From Algicella marina (GTDB lineage: Bacteria; Pseudomonadota; Alphaproteobacteria; Rhodobacterales; Rhodobacteraceae), in the NCBI RefSeq assembly GCF_009931615.1, contig NZ_CP046620.1, positions 124,001-188,000 of the forward strand: a stretch of 64,000 nucleotides of DNA, read 5' to 3'. The notes under the pieces were generated by a model that had not been told where the DNA came from, made no database searches, and saw only the letters and a list, made by a program, of their open reading frames with translations. Positions 11,169 through 19,301 of this stretch are shown here, one piece after another. The translations under genes were made by a program, and so were the position numbers. Positions within the stretch are counted from its first letter, which is position 1; each line of letters starts with the position of its first letter.

Positions 11169-11549
11169 ATGGGCAAGGAAAAGAACCCCCGCCGCGTGGC
11201 GGAGAACGAGGCGATGGCCGTCAGCCGCATGCTGCGCACGTCTCCTCAGAAACTGAACCTCGTCGCAGCCATGATCCGCGGGAAATCCGTGGAGAAGGCT
11301 TTGACGGACCTGACGTTCTCCAAGAAACGGATCTCTGACGAGGTGAAGAAGACGCTTCAGTCCGCGATCGCCAATGCCGAGAACAACCACGGGCTGGACG
11401 TTGACGAACTGATCGTCGCCGAAGCCTTCGTGGGCAAGAACCTGGTGATGAAGCGTGGCCGTCCGCGGGCACGGGGCCGGTTCGGCAAGATCCTGAAGCC
11501 GTTCAGCCAGGTAACCATCAAGGTGCGGCAGATTGAGGAGCAAGCGTAA
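11169..11549 (+). CDS. rplV: 50S ribosomal protein L22
   Basis: The long beta-hairpin of L22 lines the exit tunnel near the macrolide site. It has 126 residues, with the [14 protein letters not shown] start region and the basic hairpin [14 protein letters not shown] near residues 97-110. The N-terminus is a little extended, with a basic segment before the family core. Its stop overlaps the rpsC start by one base. Confidence 0.97.
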   Translation: MGKEKNPRRVAENEAMAVSRMLRTSPQKLNLVAAMIRGKSVEKALTDLTFSKKRISDEVKKTLQSAIANAENNHGLDVDELIVAEAFVGKNLVMKRGRPRARGRFGKILKPFSQVTIKVRQIEEQA

Positions 11550-12250
11550 TGGGACACAAGGTTAATCCGATTGGTCTGCGCCTGCAGGTCAACCGCACAT
11601 GGGACAGCCGCTGGTACGCCGACGGCGAGGAATACGGCAAGCTGCTTCATGAAGACCTCGCGATCCGCGAGTACATCAAGAAGAACTGCGCGCAGTCCGG
11701 CATCAGCCGCGTGATCATCGAGCGCCCGCACAAAAAGTGCCGGGTCACGATCCACGCAGCCCGCCCCGGTGTGATCATCGGCAAGAAGGGCGCGGATATC
11801 GAGACGCTGCGCAAGAGCCTCGCGCAGCTGACGGCATCCGAGCTGCACCTCAACATTGTTGAAGTGCGCAAGCCTGAGGTCGATGCTCAGCTTGTGGCCG
11901 AGAACATCGGCCAGCAGCTCGAACGCCGCGTGTCGTTCCGCCGAGCCATGAAGCGCGCCGTGCAAAACGCGATGCGTATGGGTGCGCTTGGCATCCGCGT
12001 AAACGTGGCCGGGCGCCTCGGCGGCGCGGAGATCGCCCGTACGGAGTGGTATCGTGAGGGTCGTGTGCCCCTGCACACCCTGCGCGCGGATATCGATTAT
12101 GCGCATTATGAGGCGATGACCGCTTACGGCATCATCGGCATCAAGGTCTGGATTTTCAAAGGCGAGATCATGGATCATGATCCTTCCGCCCGCGACCGTC
12201 GCCAGACAGAACTGCAGGAATCAGGAGGTGGCCGTCCTCAGCGTCGCTGA
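11549..12250 (+). CDS. rpsC: 30S ribosomal protein S3
   Basis: S3 forms part of the mRNA entry channel. The 233-residue protein starts [12 protein letters not shown]. Its type-II KH domain carries the GxxG loop in [13 protein letters not shown] (about residues 73-85), and the C-terminal domain has [21 protein letters not shown]. The start overlaps rplV by one base; rplP follows after 27 bp. Confidence 0.97.
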   Translation: MGHKVNPIGLRLQVNRTWDSRWYADGEEYGKLLHEDLAIREYIKKNCAQSGISRVIIERPHKKCRVTIHAARPGVIIGKKGADIETLRKSLAQLTASELHLNIVEVRKPEVDAQLVAENIGQQLERRVSFRRAMKRAVQNAMRMGALGIRVNVAGRLGGAEIARTEWYREGRVPLHTLRADIDYAHYEAMTAYGIIGIKVWIFKGEIMDHDPSARDRRQTELQESGGGRPQRR

Positions 12251-12277
12251 GGATGAGCCGCTCCAAGGAGAACAGAG

Positions 12278-12691
12278 ATGCTTTCACCGAAGCGTACAAA
12301 ATTCCGCAAGCAGCATAAGGGCCGCATTCACGGCGAAGCCAAAGGCGGTTTCGACCTCAACTTTGGCCATTACGGCTTGAAGGCGATCGAGCCTGAGCGG
12401 ATCACCGCGCGTCAGATCGAGGCGGCCCGCCGCGCGATGACACGCCACATGAAGCGCCAGGGCCGTGTCTGGATCCGGATCTTCCCCGATGTGCCGGTTT
12501 CCAAAAAGCCGACCGAAGTCCGTATGGGTAAAGGTAAGGGCTCCGTCGAATACTGGGCAGCCAAGGTCAAGCCTGGCCGGGTGATGTTCGAGATCGACGG
12601 TGTCAACGAAGATGTGGCGAAAGAAGCGCTGCGTCTCGCCGCGATGAAATTGCCCGTCAAATGCCGGTTCGTGGTCCGCGAGGACTGGTAA
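12278..12691 (+). CDS. rplP: 50S ribosomal protein L16
   Basis: L16 organises the A-site region of the 50S subunit and is added late in assembly. It has 137 residues, with [15 protein letters not shown] at the N-terminus and the [19 protein letters not shown] segment near residues 80-98, which includes the conserved Arg hydroxylated in some bacteria. A strong terminator follows at once, so rpmC, its usual neighbour, is on another transcript. Confidence 0.97.
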   Translation: MLSPKRTKFRKQHKGRIHGEAKGGFDLNFGHYGLKAIEPERITARQIEAARRAMTRHMKRQGRVWIRIFPDVPVSKKPTEVRMGKGKGSVEYWAAKVKPGRVMFEIDGVNEDVAKEALRLAAMKLPVKCRFVVREDW

Positions 12692-12724
12692 TTTGTTGGG
12701 GTGAAACCCACGAAATGTAATCAC

Positions 12725-12756
12725 AAAGGCCCTCCGCTCCAGCGGGGGGCCTTTTT
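12725..12756 (+). terminator. intrinsic terminator after rplP
   Basis: A 14-bp stem (12725-12738 with 12741-12754, one G-T pair) has a 2-nt CC loop in this pairing and ends in a TTTTT run (12752-12756). It splits the S10 cluster a second time. Confidence 0.85.
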
Positions 12757-12795
12757 CGTTGAGTAGGGCGGCGCCGAATGATGCACGCTCGATTA

Positions 12796-12877
12796 TTGTT
12801 TCAACAAACAACGATCCCGTGCGCGGGATCACGACCGTGCGAGATTTTGCAACGCTTAGCCTTTGTTTTGAAACAAA
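12796..12877. promoter_or_regulatory. paired operator-like palindromes with identical half-sites
   Basis: TTGTTT-CAAC-AAACAA (12796-12811) and TTGTTT-TG-AAACAA (12863-12876, flanked by one further T/A pair) share the same half-sites with different spacers. Their centres are 66 bp apart. A 7-bp hairpin lies between them. This looks like a two-site repressor operator for the gene at 13016; the regulator is unknown. Confidence 0.4.
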
Positions 12878-13015
12878 AAATACCGAGATTTACACAAACG
12901 GATTACCTGACGCGCCGGCGGCTTGATCGGATTTCTGGCCGCAGCTATCGGGCTAGGCACTACTTGGGCCGATAGCTGCGCGAGCTGCGACATTCTTAAA
13001 AAAGGGATCCGATCA

Positions 13016-13519
13016 ATGACTATGCAAGACAACATTCACGGCAAGGCGGGCCTGCCGTCTATCAGTTTTCAGACATTGGGTCTGATGTTCATCGCGGGCT
13101 TTTTCGCGACCTTGGCCTTCGATTTCTGGGGCCAGTTGGTGAGCCCCGGCCTCGGTTGGGCGAACCTCTCGCCACACGGGCTGGCGAAGAGCCTGCTCGG
13201 CACCTTCGGCCTGCCGAACAACGATTTCGCCGGCTATTTCGTGCATTTTTATCTGGTGGGTCTCATCGGCTATCCCATTGGATGGTTGTTTGTGTTCAAG
13301 CCGCTGTGGAACGGTGTGATCGGGCAGAAGCTCGGCTGGTTCGTGCCCTCCGTTGTTTACGGCTTCGGCCTCTGGGTCTTTGCTATTGGCGGGATCACGG
13401 CGATTGCCGGGCTGCCGTTCTTCCTGAACTTCACGGGGATTACCTGGGTAGCTTTGGTGGGTCACGTGCTCTACGGCATCGTTATGGTCGCGGTGATGCA
13501 GGTGGTTCGGGAGAAATGA
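13016..13519 (+). CDS. small integral membrane protein inserted between rplP and rpmC
   Basis: This 167-residue protein of unknown function has four to five predicted transmembrane segments; clear ones are LGLMFIAGFFATLAF near the N-terminus and a final helix ending in MVAVMQVVREK. The loop between the first two contains DFWGQ and the aromatic NNDFAGYFVHFYLVG follows. The start is the ATG 8 nt after an AGGGA sequence; an upstream in-frame ATG at 12923 would add an unlikely leader. It has its own terminator-isolated region with palindromic repeats, so it is probably regulated independently of the ribosomal genes around it. Confidence 0.7.
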   Translation: MTMQDNIHGKAGLPSISFQTLGLMFIAGFFATLAFDFWGQLVSPGLGWANLSPHGLAKSLLGTFGLPNNDFAGYFVHFYLVGLIGYPIGWLFVFKPLWNGVIGQKLGWFVPSVVYGFGLWVFAIGGITAIAGLPFFLNFTGITWVALVGHVLYGIVMVAVMQVVREK

Positions 13520-13532
13520 GGCGGGTCGCGAA

Positions 13533-13625
13533 TTGACACACCCTTTTCGGGATGGAAAGCAGTGCCAGCATGGTGGGATTTACGTCCCCTAGTCCAGACT
13601 GGCCGTGCCCTTTCTTGTGGGGCAC
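13533..13625 (+). promoter_or_regulatory. possible promoter and leader of the rpmC unit
   Basis: A perfect TTGACA (13533-13538) lies just after the membrane-protein gene, but no good -10 box stands 16-18 bp on. A GTGCCC/GGGCAC hairpin (13605-13610 with 13620-13625) follows. Because rplP is terminated, rpmC needs a promoter in 13520-13745 or read-through from the inserted gene. The exact site is uncertain. Confidence 0.3.
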
Positions 13626-13745
13626 CGAGAATATCCCTTGCCTTTCTGACCGATTGCGCGTACCCAGCGCGCTCATCATGAACTCCACCGGAATCAGGGT
13701 GACCCTTCAGGGGCCTGCCGGTGATGTTGAAAAGGGAATACCGGC

Positions 13746-13952
13746 ATGGATGCCACTGACCTCCGGGGCAAGACGCCCGAGGAGCTCCGAACGGAGCTTG
13801 AGAACCTCAAGAAGGAAGCTTTCAATCTTCGCTTCCAGCAGGCCACTGGCCAGCTCGAGAATACAGCACGCATGCGCGTCGTGCGCCGCAATGCCGCGCG
13901 TGTCAAAACTATCCTTAACGAGAAAGCGGCTGCAGCCGCACAGGAGGCCTGA
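13746..13952 (+). CDS. rpmC: 50S ribosomal protein L29
   Basis: L29 lies at the tunnel exit beside L23. It has 68 residues, two helices, with the conserved [19 protein letters not shown] start and [17 protein letters not shown] core. It is the first ribosomal gene after the inserted membrane protein, and rpsQ follows after 3 bp. Confidence 0.96.
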   Translation: MDATDLRGKTPEELRTELENLKKEAFNLRFQQATGQLENTARMRVVRRNAARVKTILNEKAAAAAQEA

Positions 13953-13955
13953 TCC

Positions 13956-14186
13956 ATGCCCAAGCGTATCCTTCAGGGCACCGTCACCTCCGACGCGAAT
14001 GCCAAGACCGTTACCGTTTCCGTGGAGCGCCGCTTCACGCATCCGGTTCTGAAAAAGACGATCCGGAAATCCAAAAAGTACCGTGCGCATGATGCGAACG
14101 ACACTTTCAAGGTTGGCGACGTCGTGCGCATTCAGGAATGCGCCCCCGTTTCCAAGAACAAGCGCTGGGAAGTGATCGCCGAGTAA
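13956..14186 (+). CDS. rpsQ: 30S ribosomal protein S17
   Basis: S17 is an OB-fold protein that binds 16S rRNA in the 5' domain and helps early assembly. The 76-residue sequence opens [19 protein letters not shown]. It contains the conserved [10 protein letters not shown] and [12 protein letters not shown] segments and ends [10 protein letters not shown]. It lies 3 bp after rpmC. Confidence 0.96.
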   Translation: MPKRILQGTVTSDANAKTVTVSVERRFTHPVLKKTIRKSKKYRAHDANDTFKVGDVVRIQECAPVSKNKRWEVIAE

Positions 14187-14198
14187 GGCGCTTACACC

Positions 14199-14232
14199 CG
14201 GTTTAAACGAAACCGTGGGGCAGGGTTCCCAC
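14199..14232 (+). other. overlapping hairpins between rpsQ and rplN
   Basis: CGGTTT-AAACG-AAACCG (14199-14215) abuts GTGGG/CCCAC (14215-14219 with 14228-14232). They occupy the 63-bp S10/spc junction. No T run or promoter boxes are seen, so an RNA processing or pausing role is the most I would infer. Confidence 0.35.
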
Positions 14233-14249
14233 AGGTCGGGAGAAACCAA

Positions 14250-14618
14250 ATGATCCAGATGCAGACTAATCTGGATGTCGCTGACAACTCCGGCGCACGC
14301 CGGGTGCAGTGCATCAAGGTGCTCGGCGGATCCAAACGGAAGTATGCTTCCGTTGGCGACATCATCGTCGTTTCCGTCAAGGAAGCCATTCCGCGTGGTC
14401 GTGTGAAGAAGGGTGACGTCCGCAAGGCCGTCGTCGTGCGCACAGCCAAGGAAGTCCGCCGTGAAGACGGCACCGCGATCCGCTTCGATCGCAACGCAGC
14501 CGTGATCCTGAACAATGCGAACGAGCCGGTAGGCACGCGTATCTTCGGCCCGGTTGTGCGTGAGCTTCGCGCCAAAAACTTCATGAAAATCATTTCGCTT
14601 GCTCCGGAGGTGCTGTGA
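14250..14618 (+). CDS. rplN: 50S ribosomal protein L14
   Basis: L14 is part of the intersubunit bridge B5/B8 and the binding site of RsfS. The 122-residue protein begins [16 protein letters not shown]. It has the typical [11 protein letters not shown] and [16 protein letters not shown] segments, and ends with [13 protein letters not shown]. It is the first gene of the spc part. Its stop overlaps the rplX start (TGATG). Confidence 0.97.
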   Translation: MIQMQTNLDVADNSGARRVQCIKVLGGSKRKYASVGDIIVVSVKEAIPRGRVKKGDVRKAVVVRTAKEVRREDGTAIRFDRNAAVILNNANEPVGTRIFGPVVRELRAKNFMKIISLAPEVL

Positions 14619-14932
14619 TGGCTGCCAAACTCCGCAAAGGTGACAAGGTCGTCGTGCTTGCCGGCAAAGACAAGGGCAAGGAAGGCGAGATCACGCAGGT
14701 TCTGACGAAGGCCGGAAAGGCCGTGGTTGCCGGCGCGAACACCGCAATCCGCCACACGAAGCAGAGCCAGAACAATCAGGGTGGTCGCATTCCTCAGGAC
14801 ATGCCGATCGACCTTTCCAACTTGGCGCTGGTCGACCCCAAGGATGGCGGCCCGACACGCGTTGGCTTCAAGATGGATGGCGACAAGAAGGTTCGCTATG
14901 CCAAGAAATCCGGGGAGGTCCTCGATGCTTGA
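14618..14932 (+). CDS. rplX: 50S ribosomal protein L24
   Basis: L24 is the second assembly-initiator protein of the 50S subunit. The start is the ATG at 14618, 7 nt after GGAGG; the GTG one codon earlier is not needed. It has 104 residues, with the KOW motif [17 protein letters not shown] near residues 6-22. It overlaps rplN by one base and rplE by 8 bp. Confidence 0.96.
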   Translation: MAAKLRKGDKVVVLAGKDKGKEGEITQVLTKAGKAVVAGANTAIRHTKQSQNNQGGRIPQDMPIDLSNLALVDPKDGGPTRVGFKMDGDKKVRYAKKSGEVLDA

Positions 14933-15500
14933 TGATGCGAACTACCAGCCACGCCTGAAGACTCTCTACGCCGAGAGCATCAAGGCCGAGTTGAAATCCG
15001 AGTTCAGCTACAAGAACGAAATGATGGTGCCCCGGCTCGACAAGATCGTGCTGAACATGGGCGTGGGCGAGGCTGTTGCGGATTCCAAGAAGATCAAGGC
15101 CGCACATGACGACCTTATGGCGATTGCCGGCCAGAAGCCGGTTATCACGAAAGCCAAGAAATCCATTGCGGGTTTCAAGGTTCGTGAAGAGATGCCGCTT
15201 GGCGTCAAGGTCACGCTCCGCGGCGATCGGATGTACGAATTCCTCGACCGTCTGATCACCATTGCAATGCCTCGCGTACGCGACTTCCGTGGTGTCTCCA
15301 CGAAGAGCTTCGACGGTCGCGGCAACTACGCAATGGGCCTCAAGGAGCACATCGTCTTCCCCGAGATCGAGTACGACAAGGTCGACCAGATCTGGGGCAT
15401 GGACATCGTGATCTGTACGACGGCCAAGACCAACGAAGAAGCGAAGAGCCTGTTGGAGAAATTCAACATGCCGTTCCCGAAACCTGTCGCTGGAGCTTAA
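14925..15500 (+). CDS. rplE: 50S ribosomal protein L5
   Basis: L5 carries 5S rRNA into the central protuberance. The ATG at 14925, 6 nt after GGAGG and inside the rplX tail, gives [15 protein letters not shown]. It has 191 residues, slightly longer than the 179 of E. coli, mostly through the N-terminus. Conserved segments are [26 protein letters not shown] and [19 protein letters not shown]. Confidence 0.97.
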   Translation: MLDDANYQPRLKTLYAESIKAELKSEFSYKNEMMVPRLDKIVLNMGVGEAVADSKKIKAAHDDLMAIAGQKPVITKAKKSIAGFKVREEMPLGVKVTLRGDRMYEFLDRLITIAMPRVRDFRGVSTKSFDGRGNYAMGLKEHIVFPEIEYDKVDQIWGMDIVICTTAKTNEEAKSLLEKFNMPFPKPVAGA

Positions 15501-15503
15501 GAT

Positions 15504-15812
15504 ATGGCAAAAGTCAGCATGATTGAACGCCAGAAGAAGCGCGAGCGTCTGGTTAAGAAATACGCCGCGAAGCGTGCGGATCTGAAAGAGCAGCTTGCCA
15601 AGGGCACGGACCTGGAGCTGAAAGAACGTGTGCAGTTGACGATGAAACTCGCCAAGCTGCCGCGCAATTCCAGCCCGACCCGCCTGAACAACCGGTGCCT
15701 CGTTTCCGGTCGTCCGAAGGCATACTATCGCAAGCTTAAAATGTCGCGTATCGCACTTCGCGATCTGGCCAGCCGCGGGGAAATCCCCGGCATGGTCAAG
15801 TCCAGCTGGTAA
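15504..15812 (+). CDS. rpsN: 30S ribosomal protein S14, zinc-free long form
   Basis: S14 lies in the 30S head near S3 and S10. This is the long C-minus type: 102 residues, no CxxC pairs, only a single Cys in [16 protein letters not shown] (near residues 68-83). It starts [16 protein letters not shown] and ends [10 protein letters not shown] as in proteobacterial homologues. It is placed 3 bp after rplE. Confidence 0.97.
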   Translation: MAKVSMIERQKKRERLVKKYAAKRADLKEQLAKGTDLELKERVQLTMKLAKLPRNSSPTRLNNRCLVSGRPKAYYRKLKMSRIALRDLASRGEIPGMVKSSW

Positions 15813-15824
15813 GGGGGACATATC

Positions 15825-16223
15825 ATGGCAATGAACGATCCTATCGGCGATATGCTCACGCGGATCCGCAACTCTCAGATGCGCGGCAAATCCACGGTGA
15901 AGACGCCTGCTTCCCGCCTTCGTGCCTGGGTGCTCGACGTGCTGGAAGCCGAGGGCTACATCCGCGGCTACGAGAAGACGACGGGAGCCGACGGCCACCC
16001 CGAGCTTGTCATCAGCCTGAAATACTTCGACGGCGACCCGGTGATCCGGGAACTGAAGCGCGTGTCCACTCCGGGCCGTCGCGTTTACGCCGGTGTCAAA
16101 GACATCCCGCAGGTCCGTCAGGGCCTTGGCGTTGCAATCGTCTCCACACCCAAGGGTGTGATGAGCGATGCGGCTGCCCGTCAGGCGAATGTCGGCGGCG
16201 AAGTTCTCTGCACCATTTTCTAA
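15825..16223 (+). CDS. rpsH: 30S ribosomal protein S8
   Basis: S8 binds helix 21 of 16S rRNA and in E. coli represses the spc operon by binding the rplE region of the mRNA. It has 132 residues, starting [16 protein letters not shown], with the C-terminal [14 protein letters not shown] segment. A GGGGG purine tract precedes the start. Its own autoregulatory site could not be identified by eye. Confidence 0.97.
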   Translation: MAMNDPIGDMLTRIRNSQMRGKSTVKTPASRLRAWVLDVLEAEGYIRGYEKTTGADGHPELVISLKYFDGDPVIRELKRVSTPGRRVYAGVKDIPQVRQGLGVAIVSTPKGVMSDAAARQANVGGEVLCTIF

Positions 16224-16234
16224 GGGAGGTTGGT

Positions 16235-16768
16235 ATGTCTCGTATTGGTAAGAAACCGGTCGAGCTGCCCGGGGGTGTTTCCGCCACCGTGTCCGGCCAG
16301 ACCGTGGAAGTGAAAGGCCCGAAGGGCCTGCGTTCCTTTTCCGCAACGGATGATGTGACGCTGAAGCTTGAAGACAATGCAATCACCGTGGAGCCGCGCG
16401 GCAAATCCAAGCGTGCGCGCCAGCAGTGGGGCATGAGCCGTTCGCAGGTTGCGAACTGCGTTCAGGGTGTGACGGAAGGCTTCAAGAAGGAGCTCGAAAT
16501 CAACGGGGTCGGTTATCGTGCGGCTGTTCAGGGCAAAACCCTGAAACTCAGCCTCGGCTACAGCCACGATGTCGACTTTCCGATCCCTGACGACGTGACG
16601 ATCACTGCTCCCAAACCCACGGAAATCGTGGTCGAGGGCATCGACCAGCAGGTCGTGGGTCAGGTTGCAGCGAAGATTCGCGAATGGCGTGCGCCGGAGC
16701 CCTACAAGGGTAAGGGCATCAAGTACAAAGAGGAATTCATCTTCCGCAAGGAAGGCAAGAAGAAGTAA
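16235..16768 (+). CDS. rplF: 50S ribosomal protein L6
   Basis: L6 sits near the factor-binding centre and is needed for late 50S assembly. The 177-residue protein has the two repeated alpha/beta domains, starting [12 protein letters not shown], with [15 protein letters not shown] (about residues 87-101) and the terminal [26 protein letters not shown] precedes the start. Confidence 0.97.
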   Translation: MSRIGKKPVELPGGVSATVSGQTVEVKGPKGLRSFSATDDVTLKLEDNAITVEPRGKSKRARQQWGMSRSQVANCVQGVTEGFKKELEINGVGYRAAVQGKTLKLSLGYSHDVDFPIPDDVTITAPKPTEIVVEGIDQQVVGQVAAKIREWRAPEPYKGKGIKYKEEFIFRKEGKKK

Positions 16769-16780
16769 GGACGCGAAGTT

Positions 16781-17140
16781 ATGGCTAACAGTAAAAGACA
16801 GCTGTTCCAGAAGCGCCGTATGCGCGTTCGGAGCAAATTGCGGAAGACAGCCAATGGCCGTCCCCGCCTGAGCGTTCACCGCTCGTCCAAGAACATATCG
16901 GTTCAGGTGATCGACGATGTTCAGGGCGTGACGCTGGCCTCTGCCTCCACGCTGGAAGGTAAGCTTGGCCTGGTGGGCAAGAACAACATCGAGGCTGCGG
17001 CCAAGATCGGTGAAGAAATCGCGGCACGGGCAAAGGCAGCTGGTGTCGACGAGGTCTACTTTGATCGTGGCGGCTTTCTGTTTCACGGCAAGGTGAAGGC
17101 TCTGGCCGACGCTGCGCGTGAAGCCGGTCTCAAGTTTTAA
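16781..17140 (+). CDS. rplR: 50S ribosomal protein L18
   Basis: L18 binds 5S rRNA together with L5. The 119-residue protein has the basic N-terminal arm followed by [20 protein letters not shown] and the C-terminal [24 protein letters not shown]. It is 12 bp after rplF and 12 bp before rpsE, so it lies firmly within the spc operon. Confidence 0.97.
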   Translation: MANSKRQLFQKRRMRVRSKLRKTANGRPRLSVHRSSKNISVQVIDDVQGVTLASASTLEGKLGLVGKNNIEAAAKIGEEIAARAKAAGVDEVYFDRGGFLFHGKVKALADAAREAGLKF

Positions 17141-17152
17141 GGAGCGGAGAGA

Positions 17153-17731
17153 ATGGCAAGAGAAGACAATCGCCGGGATCGCCGCGACCGCGACGAGACT
17201 CCCGAATTTGCAGATCGTCTGGTTGCGATCAACCGCGTTTCGAAGACTGTGAAGGGTGGTAAGCGCTTCGGGTTTGCAGCGCTCGTGGTTGTGGGTGATC
17301 AGAAGGGTCGTGTCGGCTTCGGCAAGGGCAAGGCTAAGGAAGTGCCAGAGGCAATCCGCAAGGCAACGGAAGCCGCGAAACGCGGAATGATCCGTGTTCC
17401 GCTGCGCGAAGGCCGCACGTTGCATCATGACATGGCGGGTCGCCACGGCGCCGGCAAGGTTGTAATGCGTACGGCACCGCAGGGTACTGGCATCATCGCG
17501 GGCGGCCCATGCCGCGCCGTTTTCGAGATGCTGGGTGTTCAGGACGTGGTGGCAAAGTCCACCGGTTCCCAGAACCCATACAACATGATCCGTGCCACAA
17601 TTGATGGCCTGAAAAAGGAATCCAGCCCCCGCATGGTCGCGCAGCGTCGCGGCAAGAAGGTGGCTGACATCCTGCCGAAGACCGACGCAGCACCCGCTGC
17701 CGAGGCTGAGGCCGAGACTGTGGAGGCCTGA
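17153..17731 (+). CDS. rpsE: 30S ribosomal protein S5 with AE-rich tail
   Basis: S5 forms the mRNA entry channel with S3 and S4 and affects accuracy. It has 192 residues. The S5 double-stranded-RNA-binding-like domain holds [20 protein letters not shown] (near residues 43-62), followed by the C-terminal domain with [13 protein letters not shown]. It is longer than the usual 165-170 residues because of an Arg-rich start and a terminal stretch of Ala and Glu, a feature shared with L3, L15 and L17 here. Confidence 0.97.
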   Translation: MAREDNRRDRRDRDETPEFADRLVAINRVSKTVKGGKRFGFAALVVVGDQKGRVGFGKGKAKEVPEAIRKATEAAKRGMIRVPLREGRTLHHDMAGRHGAGKVVMRTAPQGTGIIAGGPCRAVFEMLGVQDVVAKSTGSQNPYNMIRATIDGLKKESSPRMVAQRRGKKVADILPKTDAAPAAEAEAETVEA

Positions 17732-17736
17732 GACAG

Positions 17737-17925
17737 ATGGCTAAGACAATCGTCGTGAAGCAGATCGGATCTCCGATCCGCCGCCCAGAGAACCAGCGCC
17801 AGACGCTGATCGGCCTCGGGCTGAACAAAATGCACAAGACCCGTGAACTGGAAGACACACCTTCTGTCCGCGGAATGGTCGCCAAGATACCGCATCTTGT
17901 GGAAATCATCGAGGAGCGGGGCTGA
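17737..17925 (+). CDS. rpmD: 50S ribosomal protein L30
   Basis: This small 62-residue ferredoxin-fold protein of the 50S subunit starts [18 protein letters not shown], with the conserved [13 protein letters not shown] and the terminal [15 protein letters not shown]. It is 5 bp after rpsE. Normally rplO follows directly; here a terminator and a GFA-family gene intervene. Confidence 0.96.
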   Translation: MAKTIVVKQIGSPIRRPENQRQTLIGLGLNKMHKTRELEDTPSVRGMVAKIPHLVEIIEERG

Positions 17926-17958
17926 CCCGCGTTTTGCATAGCATCCTTGGATTATAAG

Positions 17959-17991
17959 AAACCGGCGTTCCATTGGATCGCCGGTTTTTTT
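17959..17991 (+). terminator. intrinsic terminator after rpmD
   Basis: AAACCGGCG (17959-17967) pairs with CGCCGGTTT (17979-17987) around an 11-nt loop, ending in a run of seven T. It closes the rplN-rpmD unit. Confidence 0.85.
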
Positions 17992-18092
17992 CTGTGGTTC
18001 TCCTCCACCACAGGCCGCCTGATACCTTTGGCTAATGGCGTGCTGCGACAATTTGCCTAGAGTGGCTTGAACAACAACACGGAGGAGATGAA

Positions 18093-18527
18093 ATGCCCGA
18101 CTATAATGGCGGTTGCGACCACGTGCACACGCACGCGTCGGCGGAGCCCATCGACAATCATGTTTGCCACTGTAACGTTTGCAAGAATGTGACGGGCCAG
18201 CAGACCACGCATGTCGCCTTTTTCAAATACGGTGATCTGGAAATCGATCATCCCGAGAAATTGGCTCGGCAACCTTTCAACGCGGAAAATCCGGGCGGAC
18301 CGCTCGAACTCTGTACATGCTCTGAGTGCGGTGCGGCGATCATGCTGGACGACAAGGAAAAGCGCATCCGCGTCGCCGTTCCGAACGTGATGGGGTATTC
18401 GGGTCCTTTCCCGGAAGCTTCGTACCATGCATTCTACGACGACTCGAAGGGTTATTCCAAACCGGATGATGGCCGACCGGTCTACGACAGCCTGCGACCG
18501 GATTTCACCTGGCCGGCGAGCGCCTGA
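18093..18527 (+). CDS. GFA-domain (glutathione-dependent formaldehyde-activating-like) zinc protein
   Basis: This 144-residue protein has the GFA/Mss4-like fold signature: C25-x-C27-x2-C30 (CHCNVC) and C76-x2-C79 (CSECG) as metal ligands. Family members bind zinc, and the best known one was linked to S-hydroxymethylglutathione formation. The first ligand pair, normally CxC near the N-terminus, reads C8-D-H10 here, so one cysteine appears replaced by histidine. GGAGGAG precedes the ATG. It sits alone between the rpmD terminator and the rplO promoter, so it is likely a separate transcription unit embedded in the ribosomal cluster. The substrate is unknown. Confidence 0.75.
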   Translation: MPDYNGGCDHVHTHASAEPIDNHVCHCNVCKNVTGQQTTHVAFFKYGDLEIDHPEKLARQPFNAENPGGPLELCTCSECGAAIMLDDKEKRIRVAVPNVMGYSGPFPEASYHAFYDDSKGYSKPDDGRPVYDSLRPDFTWPASA

Positions 18528-18592
18528 CGTTTAGAGAGCGAGATCAGTGGTCAGCTCGGTTCGGTGGCCGGGCTGACTCTACCGGATTGCTC

Positions 18593-18621
18593 TTGATCCT
18601 TTTTTGCGGCGCTACTATAGG
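18593..18621 (+). promoter_or_regulatory. promoter of the rplO-secY-adk unit
   Basis: TTGATC (18593-18598), a 17-bp spacer and TATAGG (18616-18621) stand about 95 bp before rplO and after the rpmD terminator. Transcription would start near 18628. Confidence 0.6.
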
Positions 18622-18629
18622 AGTGCTTC

Positions 18630-18659
18630 GGCGGCAGCTTTGCCGCCTGTTCTGTTTTT
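18630..18659 (+). promoter_or_regulatory. rplO leader hairpin followed by T-rich stretch
   Basis: GGCGGCA (18630-18636), loop GCTT, TGCCGCC (18641-18647), then TGTTCTGTTTTT. It lies at the very 5' end of the predicted transcript, so it may be an attenuator. The seven-bp stem with an interrupted T run would terminate only partly. Confidence 0.5.
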
Positions 18660-18715
18660 GACGCCGTGTTTGGCCCAATACGCTTCGGGGCCAATTCCGG
18701 CAAAGGAGAAGCGAC

Positions 18716-19195
18716 ATGAGACTGAATGAACTCCGGGACAATCCCGGCGCAACCAAATCCCGCAAGCGCATCGCACGCGGCCCCGGTTCCGGCAAGGGCA
18801 AGACTGCCGGCCGCGGTATCAAAGGCCAGAAATCCCGCTCGGGCGTGGCGATCAATGGCTATGAAGGCGGCCAGATGCCGCTCTACCAGCGTCTGCCAAA
18901 ACGTGGGTTCAGCAACATCAATTCAAAACGTCACGCGGTAATCAATCTCGGCATCCTTCAGAAGTTCATCGACGAAGGAAAGATCGACGTGAAATCCGCC
19001 GTCGACGAAGATGCGCTGATTGCCAGCGGGCTGGTTCGTCGCAAGCGTGACGGTGTTCGCCTGCTCGCGAAAGGCGAACTGACGGCGAAGATCGACCTGA
19101 CCGTGACAGGTGCCTCCAAGGCAGCCGTTGAGGCTGTCGAGAAGGCTGGTGGCTCCGTGACACTTGCGGCCCCTGCGGAAGCTGCGGCTGAATAA
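18716..19195 (+). CDS. rplO: 50S ribosomal protein L15
   Basis: L15 is a late-binding 50S protein with a long basic N-terminal extension. It has 159 residues, with [18 protein letters not shown] and the Gly/Lys-rich [20 protein letters not shown]. The C-terminal globular part ends in a short Ala/Glu tail. An AAAGGAGAAG precedes the start. It begins a unit with secY and adk. Confidence 0.97.
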   Translation: MRLNELRDNPGATKSRKRIARGPGSGKGKTAGRGIKGQKSRSGVAINGYEGGQMPLYQRLPKRGFSNINSKRHAVINLGILQKFIDEGKIDVKSAVDEDALIASGLVRRKRDGVRLLAKGELTAKIDLTVTGASKAAVEAVEKAGGSVTLAAPAEAAAE

Positions 19196-19301
19196 ACCTT
19201 GTGGCCCCCACAAGCGGGGCTTACATAGGCACTGTCGAAATTCTGGCGCCGCCTGAGCATCAAAAGACGCTTTGGCGGCGCATTCTTGGGAGGTAAGCCG
19301 C

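Larger units (their letters stand above)
12692..13015 (+). other. 324-bp region between rplP and the inserted membrane-protein gene
   Basis: No gene is supported. After the rplP terminator it contains an AT-rich tract unlike the surrounding DNA, with two TTGTTT/AAACAA inverted repeats (12796-12811, 12863-12876) and, between them, a GC hairpin (12813-12819 with 12824-12830). I see no convincing -35/-10 pair. Confidence 0.55.

Noticed and set aside
12813-12830. GATCCCG/CGGGATC hairpin as a terminator for rplP
   Set aside because: No T run follows and a far stronger terminator lies at 12725-12756; kept only as part of the operator region.
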